Part shown: in pieces, positions 18,101 to 25,117 of the stretch | How the letters are laid out: each line of letters opens with the position of its first letter | How positions within the stretch are numbered: position 1 is the first letter of the stretch | Assembly (NCBI GenBank): GCA_965224535.1 | Contig: CBDCZR010000007.1 | Location: 1 to 64,000, forward strand | Length of the DNA stretch: 64,000 nt | Direction: 5' to 3' | Source: JBCDHN01 sp965224535 | Lineage (GTDB): Bacteria; Verrucomicrobiota; Verrucomicrobiia; Verrucomicrobiales; DEV007 | Notes under the pieces: model-generated | Databases searched by the model: none | Told to the model about the DNA's origin: nothing | What the model saw: the letters and a program-made list of their open reading frames with translations, nothing else | Translations under genes and position numbers: made by a program

Positions 18101-18493
18101 GTTGAGCTTTTGCAGACCGGCGAAGACTTCGGCGTGCTCGGCGGGGACGTGCTCGGCTTCGTTGAAGTCGGCGACGACGATGGGGATGATCTTTTTGCGC
18201 GCTTGTTGGGCGTGGCGCACTTCCTCCAGTATGCAGACGCGCGATTGCAGGGAATTTGGCGAGAGGACGAAGACGAAGACTTGGGCGCGGTCGATGCCTT
18301 GCTTGATGGTTGCGAGCCAGTCGCCGGCGGGCGGGATGCCGGTCCAGTCGACCCAGGTTTCGCGGCCTTTTTCGGCGAGGGCGTCCTGGAGGCGGCGGGC
18401 AATGTCGGTGTCTTTGCGCGAGTAGGAGATGAAGACGTCTTCGTCGAAGCTGGGGAGCGCGGATTCGTCGGGTTGGAGCTTGGATGTGGTCAT
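15119..18493 (-). CDS. TIR domain - transmembrane - 14x WD40 protein
   Basis: A 1124-residue protein. Residues about 18-150 form a TIR domain (DVFISYSRKDTDIARRLQDAL, WVDWTGIPPAGDW, and the conserved glutamate region VCILEEVRHA where TIR NADases carry their catalytic Glu). A linker follows (HTEILRLARIWSETGRPGSRLL), then one membrane helix at about 228-252 and a charged, coiled-coil-prone stretch. From about 358 to 964 there are 14 WD40 repeats with the VAFSPDGETLASGS / IRLWDVKSGEQK signature, enough for two seven-bladed propellers. A C-terminal helical part without family match ends the protein. The ATG at 18493 was chosen because it directly precedes the TIR domain; the frame is open further upstream through non-coding sequence. 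It probably senses or binds partners through the propellers and signals through TIR; immunity or stress signalling is inference. Confidence 0.85.
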   Translation of the reverse strand: MTTSKLQPDESALPSFDEDVFISYSRKDTDIARRLQDALAEKGRETWVDWTGIPPAGDWLATIKQGIDRAQVFVFVLSPNSLQSRVCILEEVRHAQQARKKIIPIVVADFNEAEHVPAEHAEVFAGLQKLNYIFLRPGQDDFAAGITKILQALDTDLEHVRQHTEILRLARIWSETGRPGSRLLRGKHLETAEIWLTGIGDKQPPASELQIEFLRESREASKKARRRLVGALVTGLVLVMAAAGMAVWMGILASAERHQKEAEQAQKEEQSIRADLKTGERWLLQAKHRELSSDSAFYAARAVGFEGFGKPASLPKGDPFPRLLTLENALTKSNQAVTKVELAKSQPFLWSSVATLQPSRNIARVAFSPDGETLASTLENTILLWDVETGEQKAVLSGHSNTTIASLAFSPDGGMLASGAGPGNLPAPVSIIRLWDVESGKQKMTFGGQPYSGHSYSVESVTFSPDGETLASASYRSLRLWDVKSGEQKAILSDDFFSVNSVAFSPDGETLASGSGPGNLGRPDNIVCLWGVKSGEQKSVLAEHSSSVKCVAFSPDGQTLASGSRDKSIRLWDVKSGKEKSVLAEHSSSVECVAFSPDGQTLASGSRDKSIRLWNVESGEQKAVLSGHSSSVRSVEFSSDGETLVSGTDDNTIHFWNVQSGEQKVTWGGHSAYVLSVVFSLNGETLASGADDGTIYLWDVHTGELKTVLNAHSSSVRSVAFSPDGETLASGATDKTICLWDMKSGEQKAILSGHFASVFSVAFSPDGKTLASGSADETICFWEVKTGKQKATLSGHSSLIYGVVFSPDGKTLASGSADTSVRLWDVKSGKQKAILSGHSSHVYCVAFSSDGKTLASGSGESLKSSNNLICLWDVKSGERKTVLSGHTSPIVSVAFSPNGNTLASGSGKSNFLGSSSDNSIRLWDAKSGEQKAILTGHSSWVNSVAFSPDGETLASGSADNSIRLWETTVVRPDLYTYIEEGWCHFDLDSEELFWNDPKTLDRSKLKGFRNVPQHSSLCILQNPALSEEERNWRLYLKAIEAENWATAKILYDRLTPANQSRPHANVVWAVTKLIPDQIDTALENGFVKLAEMRLSSAKVIAAQLPEEHRAHFAELERKIGATAP
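15600..17420 (-). repeat. Tandem WD40-coding repeats, about 126-bp period
   Basis: DNA-level tandem repeats inside the TIR-WD40 gene. Most units are 126 bp (42 codons); some are longer where loops are inserted. Units around 16680-16905 are nearly identical to each other, differing at only a few bases, which indicates recent duplication or gene conversion. Confidence 0.85.
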
Positions 18494-18524
18494 CGCGGCA
18501 AAAAAGCGGGAGTTACGCCTGCAA

Positions 18525-18605
18525 GGAGAGGCGATACTCTTGGTCGCTGGCGTGGGTTGAGCTTTGTTGCCCGATGCTTCGCAGCGACGGGAGTGTCGCC
18601 TCTCC
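18525..18605. repeat. Imperfect inverted repeat in divergent promoter region
   Basis: Bases 18525-18549 and 18582-18605 pair as a near-perfect inverted repeat of about 24 bp (arms begin GGAGAGGCGA and end TCGCCTCTCC). The right arm contains copy 3 of the 20-nt repeat. It lies between the divergent TIR-WD40 and DUF1552-chimera genes, a 237-bp gap, so it could be a REP-like element or affect transcription of both. Confidence 0.65.
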
Positions 18606-18730
18606 TCGAAAGACTTGCCTTCATTGAACGAAGGCGGTTTTTGTTTGGCAAGGACGGAATTTGGAACTTTGGCAAAATCCGCGAGCTGAAAGATCCAACC
18701 GCCAAACCGGGTGATTTTGGCACGGTCACC

Positions 18731-20257
18731 ATGAGCAATATCCAACGAAAAACCTGGCAAATCAGCCGACGGCACGTCCTGCGCTGCATGGGAGCAACCG
18801 TGGCGCTTCCCATGCTGGATTGCATGGCGGGCAGCGCCCTGCCCACGCCAACCAAGCCAAAACGCAGCGTTTTCCTCTACATCCCCAACGGGGTCAACAC
18901 GCTGACGTGGCAAATCCAGCAAGCCGGAGCGGATTACGCGTTGACCGGGCCGATGGAGGCGCTGGAGCGGCATCGCGCGGAAATCACGCCCATCAGCGGC
19001 CTGCATCACCCTAACGCCATCGGTAAGCACCATAACTGCGACAAGGTTTGGCTGACCGGAGCCGATGTCCCCCGCGATGGCGGCGCGTTTCGCAACACCG
19101 TCTCCGCGGACCAACTCATTGCCGAAATACAGGGACCGCAGACGCGCTTTGGCTCCCTGGAAATGGCGGTTTCCGGCCACTCGCTGGCGTGGTCGCGCGA
19201 TGGAATTCAGCTCCCCGCGGAGCGCAGCACCAAGAACATTTTCAATCGCCTCTTTGGCGTGGAAAAGGACGGAAAAGACGTGGTGCGCCGCCGCCTCAAC
19301 CGCCGCGCCAGCGTGTTGGACGTGGTTTTGGACGACGCCCGGCAAATCAGCAAAAACATTGGCGCTGAGGACCGCACCAAGCTGGACGAATACCTCACCG
19401 CGGTGCGCCAGGTGGGGCAAATCGACTTTGGCGAGTGGGCGCGTTATGCCATTACCACGCAAACGCTGCGTTGGTTCGATTTCTGGCTGAAGGGCAAAGA
19501 CAACGGCATCGACAAAAACCCGCCGTTTCGCATTTTCGTCATGGGCGACAACCGCTGGCGAAACGAACAGGAGTGGCCTCCGAAGCGCGCGGTAACCAAG
19601 ACGCTGTTCCTCACCAGCGGCGGCAAAGCAAACACGCCCGCAGGAGACGGCCGTCTGGTGGCTGAGAATCCAGGTCAGGCCGGCAAGGACGTCTACACTT
19701 ACGACCCGGCCGATCCCGTGCCGACGTTGTATGGCAAAGGCGCGTTCACCGTTCCCGCCGACCAAGCCCCGTTGGCGCAACGTCAGGACATCCTCGTCTT
19801 CCAGACCGAGCCGCTGGAAGAGCGCCTCGAGGTCACAGGAAACGCGGTAGTTGCCTTCTACGCCGCTACGACCGCGGGCGACACCGACTTTTTCGCGCGT
19901 CTGATCGACGTCGCGCCGAATGGCAAGGCGATCGACGTCGCAATTGGCTTGGTTCGCGCCAAATACCGCCACGGTCGCACCGAACCGCCGGATCCGACCG
20001 TGCCCGGCGAGCCCGTGCGTTATGAGATTCGCCTGCGGCCAACTTCGAACGCCTTTTTGCCCGGCCACCGCATCCGGCTCGACATCACCAGCAGCGATTT
20101 TCCCAACTACAACCGCAATCACAATATCGCGGGCAACCCGAATTTCGATCCGACCTTTGTTGTTGCGGAAAACACGATTTTTCACGGCGCCGAGCGTCCG
20201 GCGGAGCTTCGTTTGCCGGTTATCGCGAACGAGTTCGTGCAAGGCGAACAAGAATAG
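18731..20257 (+). CDS. Chimeric DUF1552 N-part fused to CocE/NonD hydrolase C-part
   Basis: A 508-residue open frame made of two unrelated halves. Residues 1 to about 227 are DUF1552 with a Tat signal (SRRHVLRCMGATVALPMLD), then FLYIPNGVNTLTW, SADQLIAEI, NIFNRLFG, SVLDVVLDDARQISKNIG and KLDEYLTAVRQV. At about base 19412 it switches to the C-terminal part of a CocE/NonD (X-Pro dipeptidyl-peptidase-like) hydrolase: LRWFDFWLKGKDNGI, PFRIFVMGDNRWRNEQEWP, YDPADPVPTLYG, RQDILVFQTEPLEERLEVTG and LPGHRIRLDITSSDFPNYNRN. The DUF1552 C-terminal half and the entire CocE catalytic alpha/beta domain are missing. Either a deletion fused two genes or the assembly is wrong. The ATG at 18731 directly precedes the Tat signal. 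Confidence 0.8.
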   Translation: MSNIQRKTWQISRRHVLRCMGATVALPMLDCMAGSALPTPTKPKRSVFLYIPNGVNTLTWQIQQAGADYALTGPMEALERHRAEITPISGLHHPNAIGKHHNCDKVWLTGADVPRDGGAFRNTVSADQLIAEIQGPQTRFGSLEMAVSGHSLAWSRDGIQLPAERSTKNIFNRLFGVEKDGKDVVRRRLNRRASVLDVVLDDARQISKNIGAEDRTKLDEYLTAVRQVGQIDFGEWARYAITTQTLRWFDFWLKGKDNGIDKNPPFRIFVMGDNRWRNEQEWPPKRAVTKTLFLTSGGKANTPAGDGRLVAENPGQAGKDVYTYDPADPVPTLYGKGAFTVPADQAPLAQRQDILVFQTEPLEERLEVTGNAVVAFYAATTAGDTDFFARLIDVAPNGKAIDVAIGLVRAKYRHGRTEPPDPTVPGEPVRYEIRLRPTSNAFLPGHRIRLDITSSDFPNYNRNHNIAGNPNFDPTFVVAENTIFHGAERPAELRLPVIANEFVQGEQE

Positions 20258-20272
20258 TGCATCCTAGAAGTG

Positions 20273-20893
20273 ATGCCAAATCTCTATGATATCAGCCCTT
20301 CTCCTCAGATAGATAGATTGCCGTGGGAAGGCGAAGTCAGGCAATTGGTTGACCAGTTAGAATGCAGCTATGTAGCTCCCGGAGGCGAAAGCGTGGTGGT
20401 ACGATTGGAAAACGGATCTCCCAAGGCAGCGGCAATGCGTTGGGGATTTCGGAGACGATTTCCGGAAGGCTACAAAGATGTGAACAACTCACGCGACGAC
20501 AAACTCACAAGCCCAATGTGGATAGAAAGTTGGAAGCAACGCCGCTGTGTGATTCCGGTCTTGCGGATCTATGAATGGAGCGGCGCGAGCAGAGGATCGA
20601 AGCTGAAGCACGCGATGTTTCCCGAGGGCGAAAAACAGTGCTGGCATTGGGTTGCGGGACTTTGGGAGCGGCGCGAAGAACGGCTCAGCTTTTCCATGAT
20701 CACGGTCGATGCCAACCAGCAGGTGGCAAGGGTTCATCCCCGGATGCCGGTGATCTTGGACATCGGCGATTGCGAGCGGTTTCTGACCAGTCAGGAGTTA
20801 CCGCGTGACCTCATTAAACCATTCGCGGGAAAGCTGAAATTCGTCCCGGAGTTGCCTTCGAGCGAAACGCTGGCGCAGGGGGAGTTGTTTTGA
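20273..20893 (+). CDS. SRAP-like (YedK/HMCES) protein with Pro at position 2
   Basis: A 206-residue relative of SOS-response-associated peptidase proteins, which crosslink to abasic sites in single-stranded DNA through Cys2. Matching elements in order: MPNLY (relatives have MCNLY), AMRWGFRRRFPEG, an Asn-rich turn VNNSRDD at the usual NARAE site, RRCVIPVLRIYEW (active-site Glu in YEW), AGLWERR, SFSMITVDAN and VHPRMPVIL (active-site His). Only the cysteine is replaced, by proline. A GTG three bases upstream is an alternative start but does not add a Cys, and an in-frame TAG lies five codons before it. Met removal before Pro would expose an N-terminal proline amine. Function with Pro is inference. 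The gene starts 15 bp after the chimeric gene's stop. Confidence 0.78.
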   Translation: MPNLYDISPSPQIDRLPWEGEVRQLVDQLECSYVAPGGESVVVRLENGSPKAAAMRWGFRRRFPEGYKDVNNSRDDKLTSPMWIESWKQRRCVIPVLRIYEWSGASRGSKLKHAMFPEGEKQCWHWVAGLWERREERLSFSMITVDANQQVARVHPRMPVILDIGDCERFLTSQELPRDLIKPFAGKLKFVPELPSSETLAQGELF

Positions 20894-20921
20894 GTCGCGC
20901 AATGCGAAAGTCGGGAACAAG

Positions 20922-21155
20922 ATGAAACGTTATCATAACCCAGATGGTGATACAGGAATTGCGCGGTATGAATATGGTAAGGACTGGATTAGCATCGAGT
21001 TCAAGACTGGTTCGATTTACGAATACACGACAACGAGCCTGGGAGAAGCGCATCTGGAGACAATGAAGCGGCTGGCCGATTCCGGGGATGGGCTCAACAC
21101 CTACATCAATGTCAACCGGTCGGTTTGGAAGGGCTACTCGCGAAAAATTCGGTAG
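20922..21155 (+). CDS. KTSC-like small protein
   Basis: A 77-residue protein resembling the KTSC domain, small stand-alone proteins of unknown function also found attached to some lysyl-tRNA synthetases. The pattern is G-I-A-R-Y-E-Y, then SIEFKTGSIYEYT (usual form L-x-V-x-F-x-x-G-x-x-Y-x-Y) and a closing LNTYINVNRS. It follows the SRAP-like gene by 28 bp on the same strand, so the two may be co-transcribed. No catalytic residues can be assigned. Confidence 0.6.
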   Translation: MKRYHNPDGDTGIARYEYGKDWISIEFKTGSIYEYTTTSLGEAHLETMKRLADSGDGLNTYINVNRSVWKGYSRKIR

Positions 21156-21187
21156 TTTTTTGGTTCCAAAGTTCTGCGCCGGTGTGT

Positions 21188-21205
21188 GTGACAGCAACGT
21201 AACGA
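21188..21205 (-). promoter_or_regulatory. Weak Pho-box-like site upstream of pstS
   Basis: Read on the minus strand this is TCGTTAC-GTTG-CTGTCAC, two 7-mers with 11-nt period like the Pho box (CTGTCAT, four bases, CTGTCAC). The second half is a full match, the first only partial. It lies about 100 bp before pstS. The orientation is reversed relative to the gene, so this is a tentative call. Confidence 0.3.
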
Positions 21206-21302
21206 AGCGGCGATTGCTTGGGGAGGACTTCAAACGAAGAAGTTGGCCGTCCACTAACGGACGCAAAAACGCAAAAAAAACTAACTACCTCTACACCTAC
21301 CT

Positions 21303-22340
21303 ATGAATCAAAAATTCATTCTTAGCAGCATTCTCGCCCTGGCGGCATCGGTCGCAGTCGCGCAGGATCGCGATCAAATCCGGATTGTCGGCTCTTCGAC
21401 CGTCTACCCCTTCTCCAGCTCCATTGCGGAGGAATTTGGCGAAGTTACCGATCACAAGACCCCCGTGGTGGAATCGACGGGATCCGGCGGCGGCCACAAG
21501 CTGTTTTACGCCGGCACCGGCAACAGTCACCCGGACATCACCAACAGCTCGCGGCGTATGAAATCCAGCGAGTTGGAGGAGAACCTAAGCAAGGGCATCG
21601 AGCCGATCGAGATCAAAGTCGGCTTTGATGGGATCGCCATCGCGCAAAACAAATCTAACAAGCCGCTGGCCCTGACCATCGAGCAGTTGACGTTGGCCGT
21701 GGCCGAGCAAGTGCCGGACGGCAAGGGCGGTTTCAAGAAAAACAGCTACAAATCCTGGAAGGAAATCGATTCCAGCCTGCCGGACCGCAAAATCCTCATT
21801 CTCGGCCCTCCCACCACTTCCGGGACGCGCGACGCGTTTCACGAGTTGGTGATTCACGAAGGCGCGGAAGCGCTGGGCTACAAAGATGGCATGGACGGCA
21901 AGGAAGACGGCAAGATCAAGTACCAGTCCATCCGTCAGGATGGAGCTTGGGTGGATTCTGGGGAGAATGACAACCTCATCGTCCAAAAGCTCGGCCAGGA
22001 TCCCAACGCGGTTGGGGTGTTTGGCTACAGTTTCCTGGTTGAAAATCAGGACAAAATTGCCGGGGCCACGGTTGAAGGTGTGTCGCCGTCCATGGAGACC
22101 ATTTCCTCCGGTGAATACCCCGTGTCTCGCAGCTTGTTCTTTTACGTGAAAAAGAACCACCTGGGCAATGTCCCGGGGCTGGAGGAGTTTGTGGATCTGT
22201 TCCTCAGCGACGACATGATTGGCGCAGACGGTGTCCAGAAGGACCTGGGCTTGGTTCCGCTTCCGAAGGATGAGCTTGCCGCTGTCCGCAAAAACTGGAA
22301 AGAGCGTAAGGTGCTGAGCAAAGCCGACCTGGAAGGCTAA
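21303..22340 (+). CDS. pstS: Phosphate ABC transporter substrate-binding protein
   Basis: A 345-residue periplasmic phosphate-binding protein. Signal peptide at residues 1-20 (ends AVAQ). Phosphate-binding segments are IRIVGSSTVYPFSSSIAEEF, STGSGGGHKLFYAG and GTRDAFHELVIHEG, the usual phosphate-contacting loops of PstS. Three CTAAC/ACTAAC words lie in the 60 bp upstream. It is followed after 288 bp by pstC, so the transporter permease genes may have their own promoter. PhoU and the PhoR/PhoB pair are not in the window. Confidence 0.93.
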   Translation: MNQKFILSSILALAASVAVAQDRDQIRIVGSSTVYPFSSSIAEEFGEVTDHKTPVVESTGSGGGHKLFYAGTGNSHPDITNSSRRMKSSELEENLSKGIEPIEIKVGFDGIAIAQNKSNKPLALTIEQLTLAVAEQVPDGKGGFKKNSYKSWKEIDSSLPDRKILILGPPTTSGTRDAFHELVIHEGAEALGYKDGMDGKEDGKIKYQSIRQDGAWVDSGENDNLIVQKLGQDPNAVGVFGYSFLVENQDKIAGATVEGVSPSMETISSGEYPVSRSLFFYVKKNHLGNVPGLEEFVDLFLSDDMIGADGVQKDLGLVPLPKDELAAVRKNWKERKVLSKADLEG

Positions 22341-22370
22341 AAAAATCAGCTGAATTTTCACCACCTCCGG

Positions 22371-22405
22371 GCCCGGCTGGAGACGCCATGCGGCTTTGGC
22401 CGGGC
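22371..22405 (+). terminator. Possible hairpin terminator or attenuator after pstS
   Basis: GCCCGGC (22371-22377) pairs with GCCGGGC (22399-22405) across a 21-nt loop, followed by TCGTTTTCCCC. The T-run is short, so it may only attenuate transcription between pstS and pstC, which is common where the binding protein is needed in excess. Confidence 0.35.
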
Positions 22406-22540
22406 TCGTTTTCCCCTTCCTGACATACATGCCAAAAATGCGCGAGAAAAACTGGCAATTTCGCCGATTACCGGCACGGTTTTCCCAAATCACCCTAACA
22501 CCACCAAAAAACTTCGCGCATTTCCAAGCACAGCCTGATT

Positions 22541-22558
22541 TTGTGACGGTTCTGTCAC
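22541..22558 (+). promoter_or_regulatory. Pho-box-like site upstream of pstC
   Basis: TTGTGAC-GGTT-CTGTCAC: two 7-mers with an 11-nt period, matching the Pho-box layout; the second half is a consensus repeat and the first matches at five of seven bases. It lies 70 bp before the pstC start. The same bases also form the palindrome TGTGAC-N6-GTCACA, so another dimeric regulator cannot be excluded. Confidence 0.42.
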
Positions 22559-22628
22559 ACTGACAATCCTTGCAATTTTTCCTGCCGGGCCTAGACGAAC
22601 CCGGTGGAACTCCGCCCCTGAATCTCAC

Positions 22629-23924
22629 ATGCAACTCGGTACCGGCGCCGTAATTGGCTACCTAGCCCTCGGACTCCTCCTGCTGGGAGGCGCCGGTTAC
22701 TACCTGGGCGCCAGAAAGGCCCGGGCGCTCGATCAAGCTGGCAAGGGGCTGCATTCTCAGATTGGCCACTACGGGGGCTTCGTTTTGCTGGGCTACTGGG
22801 TACCGGCCCTTTTGGTGGCGATTTTGGGCGCGTTGTTGCACCTCACCAAGATTTACAGCGGCAGTTCGCTGGGCTTTATCGTGCTGCTGGGCGGCGCGGT
22901 GCTGGGAATCGCCGGCCTGGCCCTTACCTACGTGCGGGTGGAGCCGCAGTTGCGCGCACGCGTCCAGGTGGAGCGCGTCATCCGCATCGTTTTGTTCGTG
23001 TCGTCGCTCATCTCCATCATGACGACGGTGGGAATTGTATTTTCGATTCTGTTCCAGGCGCTGAAGTTTTTCCAACTGGTGCCGTTCTGGGAATTCGCGA
23101 CCGGAACGACTTGGGCGCCGGAAACCGCGTTTTTGCTGAGCGAAGGCGCAGTACGCGGGGATGAGAATGCCGCCAAACCAAAATTCGGCGCCGTGCCGTT
23201 GTTTGCGGGGACGTTCATGATCACGTTCATCGCGCTGATGGTGGCTGTGCCGATCGGCCTGCTTTCCGCCATCTACATGACCGAGTACGCTCCTCCGAGA
23301 CTTCGCGGGGCGGCGAAGCCGATTCTTGAGGTTCTGGCCGGAATTCCCACCGTGGTCTACGGTTTCTTCGCGGCGATCACCGTTGCGCCGCTGGTGGTGA
23401 GAGGCTCCACGTGGCTGGGGGAGCATTTAGGCCCGTTGGGCGGAATTTTCCTCAACGTCTCGTTCGAGAACGCCCTCACCTGCGGGTTGGTAATGGGCAT
23501 CATGATCATCCCGTTCGTTTCCTCGCTTTCGGACGACGTCATCAACGCTGTGCCCTCCCGGCTCAAGGAAGGCGCGCTGGCGTTGGGGACCACGCAAAGC
23601 GAAACGATGACGCGCGTCATCTTGCCAGCGGCGATGCCGGGAATCGTGTCCGCGGTGCTGCTGGCCATCTCCCGCGCGCTGGGTGAGACCATGATCGTGG
23701 TGATGGCGGCCGGATTACGCCCAAATTTAAGCTGGAACCCGCTGGAGGGGATGACCACGGTCACCGTGCGCATCGTCAGTTCGCTGGTGGGCGACAAGGC
23801 CTTCGATAGTCCCGAAACGTTGTCCGCGTTCGCCCTGGGTTTGTCGCTGTTTGTTCTCACGCTGATCCTGAACGTGTGCGCGACGATCATCATCCGCCGC
23901 TTCAAGCGCAAATACGTGCTCTAA
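22629..23924 (+). CDS. pstC: Phosphate ABC transporter permease PstC
   Basis: A 431-residue inner-membrane permease. It is longer than typical PstC (about 320) because of an N-terminal part with three extra hydrophobic helices (to about residue 110), a known variant form. The core transporter block shows FAGTFMITFIALMVAVPIGLLSAIYMTEYAP, ILEVLAGIPTVVYGFFA and the cytoplasmic EAA-type loop EGALALGTTQSETMTRVILPAAMPGI, which contacts PstB. Together with PstA it forms the phosphate channel. The stop lies 15 bp before pstA. Confidence 0.93.
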   Translation: MQLGTGAVIGYLALGLLLLGGAGYYLGARKARALDQAGKGLHSQIGHYGGFVLLGYWVPALLVAILGALLHLTKIYSGSSLGFIVLLGGAVLGIAGLALTYVRVEPQLRARVQVERVIRIVLFVSSLISIMTTVGIVFSILFQALKFFQLVPFWEFATGTTWAPETAFLLSEGAVRGDENAAKPKFGAVPLFAGTFMITFIALMVAVPIGLLSAIYMTEYAPPRLRGAAKPILEVLAGIPTVVYGFFAAITVAPLVVRGSTWLGEHLGPLGGIFLNVSFENALTCGLVMGIMIIPFVSSLSDDVINAVPSRLKEGALALGTTQSETMTRVILPAAMPGIVSAVLLAISRALGETMIVVMAAGLRPNLSWNPLEGMTTVTVRIVSSLVGDKAFDSPETLSAFALGLSLFVLTLILNVCATIIIRRFKRKYVL

Positions 23925-23939
23925 CCCGCAAAATTCGCC

Positions 23940-25112
23940 ATGCCGCTGAATCCCGAAGCCTTCCGAAAACGACTCAATCGCCGCTATCGCGCAGAAAAGC
24001 GGATGCAGTGCTACGGCGTCGCGGCGTTGCTCTTCGCGGTCGGATTTTTGGCCTTCTTCTTCATCGACATGATCCGCAAGGGCTACACCGCCTTCGTGCA
24101 GGGCAAGGTGAGGGTGGAGCTGGTCTACAACGAGAAAAGCGCGCAAACCTACGGCTACCGCAACGCCGTGGCCAAGGAATACCAAAAAATCGTCAGCCGC
24201 GGTGTGTTGCGCGTTATCCCCAAGCTCATCCGTCACAATCCGGAGTTGATGAACACCTCCGAAACCAAGTGGGTGCTGACCACCGCTGAGGTGGATCAAT
24301 ACCTCAAGGGCAAGCCCAACAAGCTCAGCGATGAGGAGAAAGCGCAGGTGGACCGAATGAGGGCCGCGGGAAACGTGAAATTGGGCTTCAACACGGGGCT
24401 TTTTACCCGCGGCGACTCAAAATTGCCCGAAATGGCGGGAATTAAGGCCGCGGTGGTGGGGACCATCTACGTCATGATTATCACCATGCTGGTGGCCGTG
24501 CCCATTGGCGTGATGACGTCCATTTATCTGGAAGAATTCGCGCCGGACAACCGGTTAACCCAGACGATCGAGGTCAACATCAACAACCTGGCCGCCATTC
24601 CGTCGATTTTGTTCGGCTTGTTGGGGTTGGCCGTCGTCATCAACTTTTTTGGCGTACCGCGCTCGTCAGCACTGGCGGGTGGAATTACCCTGGGGCTCAT
24701 GATGCTGCCCATTATCATCATCGCAACGCGCGCCGCGCTGCGCTCCGTACCGGACTCCATTCGCGAGGGCGCCTACGGCGTTGGCGCCTCACCGTGGCAG
24801 GTCGTGCAACATCACGTGCTTCCGCTGTGCCTGCCCGGCATCCTAACCGGCGCCATCATCAGCCTGGCCCAGGCCATGGGAGAGACGGCGCCGCTGCTCA
24901 TCGTGGGCCTCATGGCCTACATCCCGGAAGCCCCGTCCAGCGTCCTGGAAGGCGCCACCGTTCTGCCCGCGCAGGTCTACACCTGGGCCTCAGATTCCCA
25001 ACGCGCCTACACCGAGCGAACCGCCGCCGGCATCCTAATTTTGCTGGCCGTCCTCCTTTCCCTCAACGCCGTGGCCATTTGGCTGCGGCATGCAACCGAA
25101 CGCAAATGGTGA
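23940..25112 (+). CDS. pstA: Phosphate ABC transporter permease PstA
   Basis: A 390-residue inner-membrane permease, also longer than the usual 280-300 because of an N-terminal helix and a roughly 120-residue extracytoplasmic insert (VYNEKSAQTYGYRN to about residue 150). The core has GTIYVMIITMLVAVPIGVMTSIYLEEFAP, AIPSILFGLLGLAV and the EAA loop EGAYGVGASPWQVVQHHVLPLCLPGI. It pairs with PstC. Its stop overlaps or abuts the pstB start region. Confidence 0.93.
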   Translation: MPLNPEAFRKRLNRRYRAEKRMQCYGVAALLFAVGFLAFFFIDMIRKGYTAFVQGKVRVELVYNEKSAQTYGYRNAVAKEYQKIVSRGVLRVIPKLIRHNPELMNTSETKWVLTTAEVDQYLKGKPNKLSDEEKAQVDRMRAAGNVKLGFNTGLFTRGDSKLPEMAGIKAAVVGTIYVMIITMLVAVPIGVMTSIYLEEFAPDNRLTQTIEVNINNLAAIPSILFGLLGLAVVINFFGVPRSSALAGGITLGLMMLPIIIIATRAALRSVPDSIREGAYGVGASPWQVVQHHVLPLCLPGILTGAIISLAQAMGETAPLLIVGLMAYIPEAPSSVLEGATVLPAQVYTWASDSQRAYTERTAAGILILLAVLLSLNAVAIWLRHATERKW

Positions 25113-25117
25113 CCCTC

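Noticed and set aside
15119..20251. One 1710-codon minus-strand open frame
   Set aside because: Only 15119-18493 has recognisable protein sequence (TIR-WD40). The rest lies antisense to the DUF1552/CocE chimera and is open only because of GC-rich codon bias.
22542..22559. CRP-type operator TGTGAC-N6-GTCACA
   Set aside because: The same bases fit a Pho box better given the pst genes; the spacing differs from the usual CRP half-site distance.
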